Shown: positions 6,085 through 14,646, counted from the first letter of the stretch. The stretch is 15,069 bases of DNA from an uncultured Chitinophagaceae bacterium (GCA_946885665.1 CAMPGT010000072.1:1-15069), one strand, 5' to 3'. Numbers and translations: made by a program. The notes: generated by a model from the letters alone, not told the origin.

Positions 6085-6547
6085 CGAGGCTGCGGGCCAC
6101 TGCTTCGGGCAGGAACTGGGTGGCGTCGCCGCCATTACGAATGACATCCCTCACCAGCGTGGATGCCACAGAAGTAAATTGCGGCAAACAGGTAAGAAAG
6201 ACCGTTTCGATATTGTGATCGAGGCTGCGGTTCATGTCGGCGATGGCCTTCTCATATTCAAAATCGTTGACATACCGGATGCCACGGACGATGAAGTTGG
6301 CGCCTACCCGCTTGCAACATTCCACCGTTAATCCCTCGTAGATCACCGAGCTGATCTTTTCTTCCTCACGAAATATTTCATTTACCCAGTTACGGCGCAT
6401 TTCTGCAGAAAACATGGCTGTTTTGTTGGCATTTTTGCCGATGCCGATGATGAGCCTGTCGAATAACGGAAGGGCACGCAGGATGATGTCCATGTGACCA
6501 ATGGTGATCGGATCGAAAGTGCCGGGAAAAAGGGCGATGCGTTTCAC
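6053..6547 (-). CDS. coaD: Phosphopantetheine adenylyltransferase
   Basis: 164 residues. It transfers AMP from ATP to 4'-phosphopantetheine to give dephospho-CoA, the penultimate step of coenzyme A synthesis. The N-terminus has the nucleotidyltransferase signature FPGTFDPITIGH (7-18), with the TxGH motif at 15-18. RGIRYVNDFEYE follows in the middle, and the VASTLVRD stretch matches the usual SST-xVR loop. The start is GTG at 6547, which gives the normal MKRIALFPG N-terminus. The C-terminal tail after FLPEAVARSL reads NTPPLSTHP and seems specific to this gene; its last ~10 codons overlap the Nudix gene on the other strand. A heptad array ends 5 nt upstream of the GTG. Confidence 0.95.
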   Translation of the reverse strand: MKRIALFPGTFDPITIGHMDIILRALPLFDRLIIGIGKNANKTAMFSAEMRRNWVNEIFREEEKISSVIYEGLTVECCKRVGANFIVRGIRYVNDFEYEKAIADMNRSLDHNIETVFLTCLPQFTSVASTLVRDVIRNGGDATQFLPEAVARSLANTPPLSTHP

Positions 6548-6552
6548 GTGGG

Positions 6553-6572
6553 AAAGTTAAAACTTAAACTTA
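6553..6572 (-). repeat. Heptad array before coaD
   Basis: Minus-strand units in order: TAAGTT (6572-6567, one base short), TAAGTTT (6566-6560) and TAACTTT (6559-6553). CCCAC and then the GTG start follow. The arrangement matches the array before the Nudix gene. The rest of the pyrB-coaD gap, 6573-6623, is AT-rich and shows nothing else clear. Confidence 0.7.
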
Positions 6573-6623
6573 AAACTTTTTACGAAAGAGCGGGCTTATC
6601 TTTCTGAACAATACTTTCTCGTT

Positions 6624-7562
6624 TTAACTGCCAACTTCCTCAGTCTGTCCGGAAAGTAAATACAACACGGCCATGCGTACGGCAAGTCCGTTTTCGACCT
6701 GTTGTAGAATGATGGATTGTTTGCTGTCGGCCACATCACTGTCGAGTTCCACCCCCCTGTTAATGGGTCCCGGGTGCATGATCACGATCTCTTTGCTGAG
6801 GCTGTCGAGCAATTTTTTGTTGATGCCATAAGCAAGGCTATACTCGCGAAGTGAAGAGAACAGCACCTGGTTTTGCCTCTCCAGTTGTATTCTCAGTACG
6901 TTCGCCACGTCGCACCACTCAAGCGCCTTCTTCAGGTTGTACTCGACGCGCACATCGAATGCTTCCTTCATATATTTTGGTATCAGCGTTGGCGGACCGG
7001 CCACTGTGACTTCGGCGCCCATCTTTTTCAAAAGGTAAATGTTGCTGAGCGCAACGCGCGAGTGCATGATGTCGCCGATGATGGCCACCTTCCTGCCTTC
7101 CAGTGATCCCAGTTTTTGCCGGATCGAAAAGGCATCGAGCAGTCCCTGCGTGGGATGTTCATTGATGCCGTCGCCGGCATTGATAATGGAGGCCGGGATG
7201 TGGCGCGCCAGGAAATGCGGCGCCCCTGTTGCGCTGTGGCGGATGACGATCATGTCCACCTTCATGGACAGGATGTTGTTAACGGTGTCGAGCAGGGTTT
7301 CGCCTTTGGATACTGATGAATTGCCGATCGTAAAGTTGATGGTGTCGGCGCTCAGTCTTTTTTCCGCCAGCTCGAAAGATATCCTTGTACGCGTGGAATT
7401 CTCGAAAAAAAGGTTGAGTATGGAAATGTCCCTGAGGGCGGGCACCTTTTTTACGGGCCGCTGCAAAACTTCTTTGAAATGAACTGCTGTATCTAAAATG
7501 ATTCGAATATCTGCGGGAGAAAGATCCCTGATGCCGAGAAGGTGTTTTACTGAAAGTTGCAT
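6624..7562 (-). CDS. pyrB: Aspartate carbamoyltransferase catalytic subunit
   Basis: 312 residues, standard length. It condenses carbamoyl phosphate and aspartate to carbamoyl-aspartate, the committed step of pyrimidine synthesis. The carbamoyl-phosphate motif STRTR lies at 56-60 within FENSTRTRISFE. HPTQ is at 136-139, and the aspartate-site HPGPINRG is at 263-270. No regulatory subunit gene (pyrI) is adjacent in the window. pyrR lies 95 nt upstream on the same strand, so the two probably form a unit, although a TAACTTCG box before pyrB offers it a promoter of its own. Confidence 0.96.
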   Translation of the reverse strand: MQLSVKHLLGIRDLSPADIRIILDTAVHFKEVLQRPVKKVPALRDISILNLFFENSTRTRISFELAEKRLSADTINFTIGNSSVSKGETLLDTVNNILSMKVDMIVIRHSATGAPHFLARHIPASIINAGDGINEHPTQGLLDAFSIRQKLGSLEGRKVAIIGDIMHSRVALSNIYLLKKMGAEVTVAGPPTLIPKYMKEAFDVRVEYNLKKALEWCDVANVLRIQLERQNQVLFSSLREYSLAYGINKKLLDSLSKEIVIMHPGPINRGVELDSDVADSKQSIILQQVENGLAVRMAVLYLLSGQTEEVGS

Positions 7563-7571
7563 TTCAGGCTG

Positions 7572-7579
7572 CGAAGTTA
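7572..7579 (-). promoter_or_regulatory. -7-like box TAACTTCG before pyrB
   Basis: TAACTTCG on the minus strand, followed by C, ends 9 nt before the pyrB ATG. It is one mismatch from TAnnTTTG and shares the TTCGC end with the boxes before pyrE and prfB. Confidence 0.38.
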
Positions 7580-7636
7580 AAGGATTGATGGAAACTTATC
7601 AAAGAAGAAATCGGGAGACGGAACGGGAGACAGTTT

Positions 7637-7657
7637 TAACTTTTAACTTTTAACTTT
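7637..7657 (+). repeat. Heptad array at the 3' end of pyrR
   Basis: Three perfect tandem TAACTTT units read on the plus strand, directly abutting the pyrR stop codon (7658-7660). Here the array points against the flanking genes and no plus-strand gene starts nearby. Either it drives an antisense transcript into pyrR or its orientation does not matter. Confidence 0.75.
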
Positions 7658-8194
7658 TTAACCCTCATCTCCCTCCTCCAGCACCACTTCCTGCTTTTCA
7701 TCGCGGGGTTTCCAGAACACTTTCACACGCTGTGAAATGATCGAATCGATCGACTTACCCACATAATCGGCCTGTATGGGCAACTGCCTGCTGAACCTTC
7801 GGTCTATCAACGTGCAGAGCTCCACCCTCGAGGGCCGCCCAAAATCCATCAGCGCATCCAGCGCCGCGCGTATCGTTCGTCCGGTGTGCAGCACATCATC
7901 AACCAGCACCACATTTTTATTTTCTATGGTAAAAGAAATTTTCGTTTGGTTGGGAACGTGTATCTCCTGCCGCACATCATCACGGTAAAAGGTGATGTCG
8001 AGAATGCCATATTTAATGTTGCCCGGGTCCACAAGCGTTTTCAGCTCACTCACGATCTGGTCAGATAAAAACACCCCGCGCGGCTGAATGCCGATGATAA
8101 CCGTATCCCGGAGGTCAGTATGATTTTCGAGTATCTGGTGGCTCAGCCGCTTGATGGTAATGTCGAGCTGCTGCTCGTTGAGCACAATCTTCAC
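7658..8194 (-). CDS. pyrR: PyrR: pyrimidine regulatory protein / uracil phosphoribosyltransferase
   Basis: 178 residues from a GTG at 8194. The frame stays open upstream to 8290, but those 32 codons translate to an aromatic-rich string typical of AT-rich non-coding DNA, and PyrR proteins are about 180 residues and begin just before the KIVLNEQQL stretch. The PRPP motif VLVDDVLHTGRT lies at 96-107 and GIQPRG at 35-40, both as in the family. In Firmicutes PyrR binds pyr mRNA leaders with UMP and also has weak UPRTase activity. In Bacteroidota its regulatory role is less established. Position directly before pyrB suggests control of, or salvage linked to, that gene. I could not recognise a PyrR-binding attenuator in the 95-nt pyrR-pyrB gap. 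An AT-rich hairpin abuts the start codon. Confidence 0.93.
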   Translation of the reverse strand: MKIVLNEQQLDITIKRLSHQILENHTDLRDTVIIGIQPRGVFLSDQIVSELKTLVDPGNIKYGILDITFYRDDVRQEIHVPNQTKISFTIENKNVVLVDDVLHTGRTIRAALDALMDFGRPSRVELCTLIDRRFSRQLPIQADYVGKSIDSIISQRVKVFWKPRDEKQEVVLEEGDEG

Positions 8195-8195
8195 A

Positions 8196-8217
8196 CTTAT
8201 TTTTTGATAAAAATAAG
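8196..8217 (-). promoter_or_regulatory. AU-rich stem-loop abutting the pyrR start
   Basis: Minus strand: CTTATTTTT (8217-8209), a 4-nt loop, then AAAAATAAG (8204-8196), a perfect 9-bp stem. One nucleotide separates it from the GTG at 8194. If transcribed, it would occupy the ribosome-binding region. It could equally be part of the promoter (TATTTTTA resembles a -7 box). Confidence 0.4.
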
Positions 8218-8377
8218 AGAATCGCCTCAATAGTGGGAAAATAAAAAAATATGCTTGAATACTTTCAAAATGATAAACAAAACACGTCAAACGTTAATGA
8301 ACAAACGAAATTTCAGCATAAAGGATTGATGATTTGTTAAAATGTCTTTTCTAATCGTTTTCACCTATGCATTTATG

Positions 8378-8408
8378 TTGGTTTTGTTTCTGTTCGCTAT
8401 TACCTTTG
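8378..8408 (+). promoter_or_regulatory. Promoter TTG-N20-TACCTTTG
   Basis: The -7 box TACCTTTG (8401-8408) is an exact consensus match. A TTG at 8378-8380 lies 20 nt upstream, the right spacing for the -33 element. The ATG at 8445 would have a leader of about 30 nt. This is the most complete promoter in the window. It also argues against any start further upstream for this gene. Confidence 0.6.
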
Positions 8409-8444
8409 CGCACAATTTTAATTTTTCTATTAAAAAACCTAACA

Positions 8445-8984
8445 ATGAAAAGAGTTTTAATTGCCGCCAGTCTGTTATTCGCGACACATGGTTTGTTTGC
8501 GCAGGTAAACAAGGGCCAGTGGCTCGTCGGGGGAAACGCAGGTTTTGAAACAAGCAAGTTTGGCGATGACGATTCGAACAAGTACACGTCGTTCCAGTTA
8601 AGTCCGAATGCGGGTTACTTCTTTATCGACAACTTCGCAGCCGGCTTGCGCTTAGACCTGAACAGCACAAAGTTCAAAGACGAAGACGATGCATCAACAT
8701 CCTTTGTCCTTGCGCCGTTTGCACGTTACTATTTTCTGCCTGCTGCAGAAAAAGTGAACGTATTCGCTGATGCGAGCTACGGATTCGGGTCAATGAAAAA
8801 CGGATCAAGCGAAAGTTTCAATCAGTTCGCGATCATGGCCGGTCCCGCAATTTTCCTCACACCCAACACAGCGCTCGAATTCGCACTGAAGTACAGCTCT
8901 GCCGGTGGCGATGCATATGGCGGCGACGACAGGCGCAACAATTTCGGTTTGAATGTTGGCTTCCAGGTTCACCTCGGAAAGTAA
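8445..8984 (+). CDS. Small outer-membrane beta-barrel protein
   Basis: 179 residues from the ATG at 8445. The frame is open to 8367, but that part covers the promoter. The signal peptide is MKRVLIAASLLFATHGLFAQ (1-20), with cleavage after the Ala-Gln region. The rest alternates hydrophobic and polar residues in about eight segments (for example LVGGNAGFE, NAGYFFIDNFAAGLRLDL, FVLAPFARYYF, LNVGFQVHLG), as in 8-stranded OmpA-like or OmpW-like barrels, with acidic Asp/Glu-rich loops between. The C-terminus is GFQVHLGK rather than a terminal aromatic. Function unknown; the class is common in Bacteroidota. It converges with another barrel gene across a shared terminator. Confidence 0.82.
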   Translation: MKRVLIAASLLFATHGLFAQVNKGQWLVGGNAGFETSKFGDDDSNKYTSFQLSPNAGYFFIDNFAAGLRLDLNSTKFKDEDDASTSFVLAPFARYYFLPAAEKVNVFADASYGFGSMKNGSSESFNQFAIMAGPAIFLTPNTALEFALKYSSAGGDAYGGDDRRNNFGLNVGFQVHLGK

Positions 8985-9015
8985 ACAGCCCGGGATAAAC
9001 AAAACACGAATAAAA

Positions 9016-9049
9016 AAGACCGTCTGAACAAGACGGTCTTAATTTTTTT
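9016..9049. terminator. Bidirectional intrinsic terminator
   Basis: A perfect 10-bp stem, AAGACCGTCT (9016-9025) with AGACGGTCTT (9031-9040), and a 5-nt loop. A run of seven T lies at 9043-9049 for plus-strand transcripts. Six A at 9012-9017 give U6 for minus-strand transcripts. It lies between the stop codons of two convergent barrel genes and can serve both. Confidence 0.9.
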
Positions 9050-9065
9050 GTGTATAACCTTTTCT

Positions 9066-9611
9066 TTAGAATGCGAAGCCAAGTGAAATACCGGCCCTTA
9101 TGCCAAAGCCGTCAACCCCGGCAGATATATCGAAAGCATCTTCATCTGCTTCGTTTTTAAATTTGCCTGCGTTGATAGCGGGTCCCGCAAACAGATCTAT
9201 TACAAATCCGCTCCGCGATGTTTTTTCCCAACCAATGATGCCACCGCCACCGAAAGAGGTGTAGTTGGCTTTATAGGCTGTCGATTTCTCCTTAAACGTG
9301 AAGCTTTGGAAACGCACAAACGGCGCGGCATAAACGCCGTCGAGAGCATTTTTATGCCCGGCAAAATAAAACCGATACTCGGGGGTGATACCCAACCCTG
9401 AATATTTGAGTCCGCTGATCGAAACGCCGGAATAAAATACGCCTACCTGAAACGATTGGTTGTCGGAGGTTGCATGTTCATAGGCAACGTTACCAGTAAC
9501 AACGAACAAAGAAAGGGGGTTAATTTTGATGGCCTGCTTTGGAGATACTTCCTGCGCCTTTAGACCTGTGGCAGCAAAAAGAATTGCAGCAGCTACAATG
9601 AGTTTTTTCAT
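9066..9611 (-). CDS. Outer-membrane beta-barrel protein
   Basis: 181 residues. The signal peptide MKKLIVAAAILFAATGLKAQ (1-20) closely resembles that of the facing barrel gene in style. The mature part begins with a KQAIKINPLSLFVVTGNVAYE segment, then repeated amphipathic strands (ITPEYRFYFAG, YAAPFVRFQSFTF, FGGGGIIGWE). It ends in GISLGFAF, with the terminal Phe typical of proteins inserted by the Bam machinery. Size suggests an 8-10-stranded barrel. No enzymatic motif is visible; function unknown. It could be a DUF3575-type protein, but I cannot confirm this. I see no good TAnnTTTG box upstream. A 16-bp palindrome lies 50 bp before the start. Confidence 0.8.
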   Translation of the reverse strand: MKKLIVAAAILFAATGLKAQEVSPKQAIKINPLSLFVVTGNVAYEHATSDNQSFQVGVFYSGVSISGLKYSGLGITPEYRFYFAGHKNALDGVYAAPFVRFQSFTFKEKSTAYKANYTSFGGGGIIGWEKTSRSGFVIDLFAGPAINAGKFKNEADEDAFDISAGVDGFGIRAGISLGFAF

Positions 9612-9660
9612 GGTGGATTTTATAAGTTAATAATAGCACTAATATATAGTTCAAATACCT

Positions 9661-9676
9661 GAAATGCAAGCATTTC
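9661..9676. promoter_or_regulatory. Perfect palindrome, possible operator
   Basis: GAAATGC (9661-9667), two A, then GCATTTC (9670-9676). It lies about 50 bp upstream of the minus-strand barrel gene start at 9611, a fitting place for a regulator site, but no regulator gene is nearby. Confidence 0.3.
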
Positions 9677-9686
9677 GTGCCCCTAT

Positions 9687-9756
9687 TAACTTCGGCGCGA
9701 TGAAAAAAATCGCAACGTCTGTCCCCGCGTTTTATTGTATTATTCGCCGCTCATAA
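9687..9756 (+). other. Promoter-like box with an 18-codon ORF
   Basis: TAACTTCG (9687-9694) is followed by 5 nt and an ATG at 9700, which opens an 18-codon ORF (MKKIATSVPAF then YCIIRRS) ending in TAA at 9754-9756, overlapping the pruA 3' end on the other strand. The layout copies the box-to-start spacing of pyrE and prfB, and the MKK start resembles a decayed signal peptide. It could be a remnant, a tiny peptide, or chance. Confidence 0.22.
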
Positions 9757-11362
9757 ACGGGTAACGGTAATCCACAGCCGGATTAAACGTTTCTTTGATC
9801 GTTCTTGCGCTTAACCACCGGTATAAATTTAATATTGAACCCGCCTTATCATTCGTTCCGCTGGCCCTGGCGCCACCAAACGGCTGCTGGCCAACCACGG
9901 CGCCGGTAGGTTTATCGTTGACATAAAAATTACCTGCAGCGTTTCTCAGTTTGTTTGTCGCGAGTTCGATCGCCGTGCGGTCCCGCGCAATCACCGACCC
10001 GGTAAGCGCATAGGGCGAAGTGCTATCAAGGATGCCGAGGGTATCTTCAAATTTATCCGCATCGTAAACGTAGATGGTGAGCACGGGCCCGAATATTTCT
10101 TCGCACATGGTTACGTAACGCGGATCGGTGGTTTCGATAATCGTAGGACTGATAAAATATCCTTTCGACTTATCGCATTTGCCACCCACTAATATTGACG
10201 CTTTAGCGTTCGACGCCACATCGCGAATGTATTTCCCGATCTTATCGAAACTTTTTTCGTCAATCACTGCATTGATGAAATTCGTAAAGTCTTCGACACC
10301 GCCCATCGAAAAGCTGTTCACCCCTTCCACTAATTTCTTCTTCACTTCATCGGCAATATTCGACGGCAGGTAGGCCCTGGAAGCCGCGGAACATTTTTGC
10401 CCCTGGAACTCAAAAGCGCCTCTCAACAATGCAGTTACCACCACATCGGCATCCGCGGAGGCATGTGCGATCACAAAATCTTTACCGCCCGTTTCACCGA
10501 CGATGCGCGGATACGATTTGTAATTACCCACGTTGGCGCCGATCGTTTTCCACATCTGGTTGAACACACCCGTAGATCCGGTGAAATGAACGCCGGCAAA
10601 CTCCCGGTGACTAAAGCACACGTGACCGAGCGTGGGGCCATCTACATAAATTAGATTGATGACGCCATCGGGCAATCCTGCTTCCTGCAGGATGCGCATG
10701 AACATTTGCGCACTGAATATTTGTGTGTGTGCAGGTTTCCACACCACAACATTGCCACATAATGCTGCTGACGTTGGCAGGTTGCCACCGATCGCCGTAA
10801 AATTGAAAGGAGTAATCGCCAGCACGAACCCTTCGAGCGGACGGTATTCAAGCCGGTTGTGCATACCGGGCGAACTGATGGGCTGCTGTTGATATATTTC
10901 GCTTAAGAAATGAACATTGAACCGCAGAAAGTCTATCAGTTCGCAGGCACTGTCTATTTCCGCCTGGTAAACATTTTTGCTTTGGCCCAGCATAGTGGTG
11001 CCGTTCATGTGGTAACGGTATTTCGTGGCGATCAGATCGGCAGCCTTAAGAAAGATGGCAGCCCTGTTTTCCCATGGAAGAGCGGCCCATGCTTCACGTG
11101 CCGCGAGCGCCGCATCAATCGCCATTCGCACATGCGATTCATCGCCTTCATGAAAATGTCCCAGCACGTGGGCAATTTCATGCGGCGGCCTTAATTCTTT
11201 TTTGTTACCGGTTCTGATTTCTTTTCCGCCGATATACATCGGGATATCGGCCTTTTGTTTTTTCAGTAGCTGAAGTGTTTTCTGCTGAAGGTCTCTTTCT
11301 TTTGAGCCCGGTGTGTAGTTCAGCACCGGTTCGTTTTGTGGTAGCGGGTAAGCGAAATACAT
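9740..11362 (-). CDS. pruA: L-glutamate gamma-semialdehyde dehydrogenase (P5C dehydrogenase)
   Basis: 540 residues, the length of the stand-alone group-1 P5C dehydrogenases shared with animals, not the long bifunctional PutA of Proteobacteria. It oxidises glutamate semialdehyde to glutamate with NAD+, the second step of proline breakdown, in the cytosol. Aldehyde dehydrogenase landmarks: VVVWKPA with Lys209, the GSTG turn (262-265), GETGGKD with Glu290, and the catalytic Cys324 in GQKCSAASRAY. The C-terminal region QQPFGGARASGTNDKAG is typical. No proline dehydrogenase is adjacent. The ATG at 11362 is preceded, 5 nt away, by a 42-bp array of six heptads that fills nearly the whole gap to prfB. 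No terminator was found after the gene. Confidence 0.95.
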   Translation of the reverse strand: MYFAYPLPQNEPVLNYTPGSKERDLQQKTLQLLKKQKADIPMYIGGKEIRTGNKKELRPPHEIAHVLGHFHEGDESHVRMAIDAALAAREAWAALPWENRAAIFLKAADLIATKYRYHMNGTTMLGQSKNVYQAEIDSACELIDFLRFNVHFLSEIYQQQPISSPGMHNRLEYRPLEGFVLAITPFNFTAIGGNLPTSAALCGNVVVWKPAHTQIFSAQMFMRILQEAGLPDGVINLIYVDGPTLGHVCFSHREFAGVHFTGSTGVFNQMWKTIGANVGNYKSYPRIVGETGGKDFVIAHASADADVVVTALLRGAFEFQGQKCSAASRAYLPSNIADEVKKKLVEGVNSFSMGGVEDFTNFINAVIDEKSFDKIGKYIRDVASNAKASILVGGKCDKSKGYFISPTIIETTDPRYVTMCEEIFGPVLTIYVYDADKFEDTLGILDSTSPYALTGSVIARDRTAIELATNKLRNAAGNFYVNDKPTGAVVGQQPFGGARASGTNDKAGSILNLYRWLSARTIKETFNPAVDYRYPFMSGE

Positions 11363-11367
11363 GTTAT

Positions 11368-11409
11368 TAACTTAAAAGTGAAAAGTGAAAAGTTAAAACT
11401 TAAAACTTA
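11368..11409 (-). repeat. Six-unit heptad array between prfB and pruA
   Basis: Minus-strand order from 11409 down: TAAGTTT twice, TAACTTT once, TCACTTT twice, TAAGTTA once, exactly 6 x 7 bp with no slips, then ATAAC and the pruA ATG. The prfB stop is 12 bp away on the other side. It is the longest array of its kind in the window and the only one with two TCACTTT units. Confidence 0.85.
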
Positions 11410-11421
11410 AGACATTTGCCC

Positions 11422-12517
11422 TTAACTGTTTTCAGTTTCTTTCTCCATCATTAAATATGCCTTAATAAATCCATCAAGGTCGCCATCCATCACGGGCTGA
11501 ACGTTGCCCACTTCGTAATCGGTACGATGGTCCTTTATCATTTTGTAGGGATGAAAAACGTATGAGCGGATTTGTGATCCCCACTCTATTTTTTTCTTGG
11601 TGCTGTTCACGGCATCTTTCAACTCGTTGCGTTTGCGAAGTTCCTCTTCGTAGAGCCGGCTCTTGAGCATGGTCATCGCCTTTTCGCGGTTGCCGAGCTG
11701 TGAGCGTTCCGTTTGGCAAACGACAACGATACCGGTGGGAATATGCGTAAGCATCACTTTTGTTTCGACTTTGTTCACATTCTGTCCGCCCGCTCCGCCA
11801 CTTCGCGCCGTTTCCATTTTTACATCGGCATCTTTCACTTCGATATTGATCGTATCATCCACCAGGGGGTAAACAAAAATGGAGCAAAAAGAGGTGTGCC
11901 TCCGGGCGTTGCTGTCGAATGGCGAAATGCGCACCAAACGGTGCACACCGCTTTCGGCTTTCAGGAAACCGTAGGCGAACGGTCCGTCGAACTGCAGGGT
12001 TGCCGTTTTAATGCCGGCGCCATCGCCCCACACCCAGTCGAGTTCCGTAACCTTCCATCCCTGGCGCTCGCCGTACATGCGGTACATGCGCGCCAGCATT
12101 TCTGCCCAATCCTGGCTCTCCGTACCACCGGCGCCGCTGTTGATCTGGAGCACCGCCGGCAGCTCGTCTTCGGGCTGGTTAAGGGTGCTTTTGAATTCGG
12201 CCTCTTCGATTTGCCTGAGCGCCTGGTTGTACGCTTCGCGGGTTTCCTCTTCGGAGGCCTCCCCCGCTTTCCAGAAGTCGTACAGCACGGCAAAGTCCTC
12301 CACGGCAGTATCCACCTGCTCATAGAGCTTCACCCAAAATTCGTTCAGCTTGATGTTCCTGAGAATCTCAGTGGCGCGTTGGTTGTCGTCCCAAAAGCCG
12401 GGCGATAGCGATAATTGTCTTTCCTGTTCTATTTTATCACGTCTGTTAGCGACGTCAAAGAAACCTCCTCAGGACGGAAACACGGTCCCTCATATGCTTA
12501 ATCTGATCTTGTGTCAT
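11422..12517 (-). CDS. prfB: Peptide chain release factor 2 (programmed +1 frameshift)
   Basis: RF2 ends translation at UGA and UAA. The gene is read in two frames. Codons 1-20 run from the ATG at 12517 to CTT (12458-12460) and meet an in-frame TGA (12455-12457). A +1 shift continues with GAC (12454-12456), [10 protein letters not shown] and onward, to the stop at 11422. The joined product is 364 residues, matching E. coli RF2 (365). The SPF specificity motif is at 198-200 and the GGQ motif at 243-245 within [13 protein letters not shown]. The shift site has the classic parts (see separate entry). The gene starts 14 nt past the groEL terminator and has its own promoter-like box. A naive annotation would begin at the GTG at 12333 and lose about 60 residues. 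Confidence 0.96.
12454..12469 (-). promoter_or_regulatory. prfB programmed frameshift site
   Basis: Minus strand: AGGAGG (12469-12464), a 3-nt gap, then CTTTGAC (12460-12454). The internal Shine-Dalgarno sequence, its spacing and the slippery CUU-UGA-C are as in E. coli prfB. Low RF2 lets the ribosome stall at UGA and slip +1, an autoregulatory loop. Here the internal SD is a perfect AGGAGG. Confidence 0.95.
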
Positions 12518-12523
12518 AGCGCG

Positions 12524-12531
12524 CGAAGATA
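12524..12531 (-). promoter_or_regulatory. -7-like box TATCTTCG before prfB
   Basis: TATCTTCG followed by C ends 6 nt before the prfB ATG. It overlaps the last U of the groEL terminator, so termination of groESL and initiation of prfB are packed into about 45 bp. Confidence 0.4.
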
Positions 12532-12563
12532 AAAAAACCTCATTATGTTTCCATAATGAGGTT
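12531..12563 (-). terminator. Intrinsic terminator of groES-groEL
   Basis: A perfect 12-bp stem, AACCTCATTATG (12536-12547) with CATAATGAGGTT (12552-12563), and a 4-nt loop. On the minus strand it is followed by seven U (12537-12531). It lies 24 nt past the groEL stop. Confidence 0.92.
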
Positions 12564-12587
12564 GTGATAATAAAATGATAATCATTA

Positions 12588-14252
<1,665 letters not shown>

Positions 14253-14280
14253 CTAAAAATAGTGTTGTCTGCGGTAGGAA

Positions 14281-14562
14281 TTAAACGATTGCCAGGATAT
14301 CGCTTTCCCTCATGATGAGCAGATCCTCTCCTTCGATCTGGATCTCTGTGCCTGAATATTTTCCGTAAAGAACGGTGTCGCCAATCTTAACGGTAACGGG
14401 TTCGTCTTTTTTACCGGGACCAGCGGCCATAACGGTGCCTCTCTGGGGTTTTTCTTTTGCAGTATCGGGAATGATGATACCACCGGCAGTTTTTTCTTCC
14501 GCTTTAGCTGGTTTCACAATTACCCTGTCGTGAAGTGGGGTAACCTTTAAGTTGTTAGCCAT
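14281..14562 (-). CDS. groES: Co-chaperonin GroES (10 kDa)
   Basis: 93 residues from the ATG at 14562. The frame stays open for 27 more codons, but those contain the leader and a promoter box, and GroES proteins start close to the [10 protein letters not shown] segment seen here (5-14). The mobile loop that contacts GroEL is about 19-33 (ending GGIIIPD), and the roof loop is near 48-54. First gene of the operon. A TACATTTG box lies 61 nt upstream of the ATG, so a leader of about 55 nt is expected. No CIRCE element (TTAGCACTC inverted repeat) is visible, so HrcA-type control is not evident. Confidence 0.97.
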   Translation of the reverse strand: MANNLKVTPLHDRVIVKPAKAEEKTAGGIIIPDTAKEKPQRGTVMAAGPGKKDEPVTVKIGDTVLYGKYSGTEIQIEGEDLLIMRESDILAIV

Positions 14563-14623
14563 AGTTGAGCAAATTTTGATTTTAATGTTATAGCTGAAAA
14601 TAAGGCTGCTGAATAGCAGGCGG

Positions 14624-14631
14624 CAAATGTA
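14624..14631 (-). promoter_or_regulatory. -7 promoter box TACATTTG of groES-groEL
   Basis: An exact TAnnTTTG match on the minus strand, followed by GCC. No clear -33 TTG lies at the right distance. A small hairpin, CTGCT (14606-14610) with AGCAG (14615-14619), falls at the start of the predicted leader. Confidence 0.55.
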
Positions 14632-14646
14632 TACTAATTCCATACC

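Noticed and set aside
8367..8444. Upstream start for the beta-barrel gene
   Set aside because: It would put the TACCTTTG promoter inside the coding region and bury a clean signal peptide.
12455..12517. prfB as a pseudogene with an early stop
   Set aside because: The stop is the programmed UGA with the internal SD and slippery CUU; the second frame is intact to the normal C-terminus.
14563..14643. N-terminal extension of groES
   Set aside because: The 27 extra codons cover the predicted leader and promoter box and are not found in GroES proteins.
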